Source: JAJYKC01 sp035545735 (GTDB lineage: Bacteria; Acidobacteriota; Terriglobia; Bryobacterales; Bryobacteraceae). Taken from it: 64,000 bases of DNA. The stretch is taken from positions 310,001-374,000 of the forward strand of contig DASZXS010000065.1 of assembly GCA_035545735.1 (NCBI GenBank). Reading direction: 5' to 3'. The notes under the pieces are model-generated. The model ran no database searches. It was not told the DNA's origin and saw only the letters and a program-made list of their open reading frames with translations. Shown piece after piece: positions 63,237 to 64,000 of the stretch. Each line of letters starts with the position of its first letter. Position 1 is the stretch's first letter. The position numbers and the translations under genes are program-made.

Positions 63237-64000
63237 TTAATTTCCGGCGGGTGACGCGTAATATCCCTTGCGCGCCTGCACCCGGTAATCCTTGTTGTCC
63301 ACTTTCACTTCGATGTGCCGGAATGTGCCGTCTTTCGCCGAATTGCTGGGGGCGTAGGCGATGGCGTATTGGCTGCGCACTTCCTCCTGCAATTGATCGA
63401 ACGCATCCTGGAGCGTATGCTTCCGGTCCACCTTGAAAACGCGGCCTCCGGTTTCTTCCGACATTCGCTTGAGATAACCTTCCCCGCTGCCTCCGAAGGA
63501 AAATCCCCCGGCGCCGCTCTGCATGTAGAACCCCCGGTCGACGTAATAAATGCTGTAGATGATCGCGTCCGCGCGTTGGGCCGCCTCGATAGCCTGATCG
63601 ATCCGGTAGCGGCTACCCTGGTCGTCCCCGTCAGTAATGAGCACGAGCACTTTTCTTCCCACTTGGCCGCGAAGCTGCTGGTCGGCGGCGAGATAAACGG
63701 CATCGTAAAGAATGGTTCCGCGAGGATGCGACGCCGTCGGCACCGGGCCCGCCGTGATTCCCCCCACATCGCTGCTCACGCGCAACCCGTGGAGCGCGCT
63801 TTCGAGGAGTTGATGCGAGCTGGTGTAATCCTGCAACAGATCCGCTTCGGAGCCAAAACTGATCACAAACGCCAGATCTTTCGGGCGGATCACCTGCTGG
63901 AAAAACTGCGATGCGGCGTTCTGCTCAATCCCGATGAGGTTCTCCTGGCTGCGGCTCACGTCAATCAGCAGTCCCAGCGTGAGCGGGAGATCGTTCTCCC
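63237..64000 (-). CDS. VWA-domain protein, acidobacterial VWFA-related type; N-terminus outside window
   Basis: The C-terminal 253 codons of a von Willebrand A-type protein. The MIDAS start LIDVSRSQ lies near 63950, so the true start is beyond the right edge; a GTG inside the MIDAS motif is not a start. Further elements are HPRGTILYDAVYLAADQQLR (second metal loop), RKVLVLITDGDDQGSRYRID (third), ADAIIYSIYYVD, and the C-terminal RSQYAIAYAPSNSAKDG, VKVDNKDYRVQARKGYYA found in the acidobacterial family. Exported metal-dependent adhesion or scaffold protein by family resemblance; ligand unknown. Confidence 0.85.
   Translation of the reverse strand, partial: ENDLPLTLGLLIDVSRSQENLIGIEQNAASQFFQQVIRPKDLAFVISFGSEADLLQDYTSSHQLLESALHGLRVSSDVGGITAGPVPTASHPRGTILYDAVYLAADQQLRGQVGRKVLVLITDGDDQGSRYRIDQAIEAAQRADAIIYSIYYVDRGFYMQSGAGGFSFGGSGEGYLKRMSEETGGRVFKVDRKHTLQDAFDQLQEEVRSQYAIAYAPSNSAKDGTFRHIEVKVDNKDYRVQARKGYYASPAGN

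Noticed and set aside
1..64000. CRISPR array, insertion sequence or prophage
   Set aside because: No regularly spaced direct repeats outside coding sequence, no transposase or integrase motifs, no terminal inverted repeats. The RCC1 DNA repeats are in-frame coding repeats.
1..64000. tRNA or rRNA genes
   Set aside because: No GGTTCRA-type T-arm with matching acceptor stem seen in the intergenic gaps; a tRNAscan run would be decisive.

Overview
The window looks like a piece of a high-GC acidobacterial chromosome, probably from the Solibacteres/Bryobacterales side of Acidobacteriota. This rests on gene content, not on a search: a VWA-domain protein of the acidobacterial 'VWFA-related' type at the right edge, a secreted carboxypeptidase-regulatory-like repeat protein, a mini di-heme cytochrome of the reaction-centre-cytochrome type, LPS genes (lpxA, lpxD), PilZ proteins and Tat-exported sugar-type enzymes. 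I see no insertion sequence, phage gene, CRISPR array, tRNA or rRNA.

Layout. 1-5.3 kb: a cut-off family 2 glycosyltransferase, a small cytochrome c, a PilZ protein, then a plus-strand run of envelope genes (parvulin isomerase, HExxH protein, TlpA-type thioredoxin lipoprotein, stand-alone DsbD N-terminal-type domain, family 9 glycosyltransferase). 5.3-12.2 kb: a surface-glycan block with three large GT-C-like membrane proteins (two are tandem paralogues), a methyltransferase and a dolichol-phosphate-mannose-synthase-like GT2. 12.2-16.5 kb: glycine cleavage operon gcvT-gcvH-gcvPA-gcvPB, whose last gene abuts one of the membrane GT-C genes. 16.8-23 kb: OmpA-type lipoprotein, then a minus-strand series of small protein, aldo/keto reductase, NtrC-type regulator, sensor kinase and proline-rich lipoprotein. 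23-28 kb: PLP decarboxylase, GT2, and divergent lpxA and lpxD, with a Cas2/SinR-like small protein behind lpxA and a lone HisKA domain behind lpxD. 28-42 kb: secreted repeat protein, Tat-exported enolase-superfamily enzyme, CmoB-like methyltransferase, a giant RCC1 double-propeller protein, a GT2-methyltransferase fusion, a large membrane protein, a Tat-exported isomerase, Ku and a DUF72 protein. 42-48 kb: ABC exporter, a broken DUF1801-type gene, a DoxX-like gene, glgC, and a groES-skp operon without groEL. 48-58 kb: a previously unmarked 6S RNA directly before ymdB, an MFS transporter, radical SAM protein, LolA-like protein, acyl-CoA dehydrogenase, and the run small ORF-amidase-two membrane proteins-miaB-bifunctional nuclease. 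58-64 kb: DUF4142 protein, TPR protein, LysR regulator, PilZ protein, rfbD-like reductase and the partial VWA protein.

Themes. Much of the window builds or tends the cell envelope: LPS (lpxA, lpxD, family 9 GT, ABC exporter, rfbD), glycan transfer (GT2 and GT-C proteins), periplasmic folding and redox (parvulin, TlpA, nDsbD, Skp) and secreted repeat proteins. A striking regulatory pattern is a TANNNT-type hexamer ending 6-9 bases before the start codon of at least thirteen genes, mostly without a Shine-Dalgarno sequence. That is the layout expected for leaderless mRNAs. The observations I would follow first are this leaderless signature, the 6S RNA, the two-times-seven-bladed RCC1 protein with its triple C-terminal repeat, and the lone HisKA and Cas2/SinR-like proteins beside the lipid A genes.
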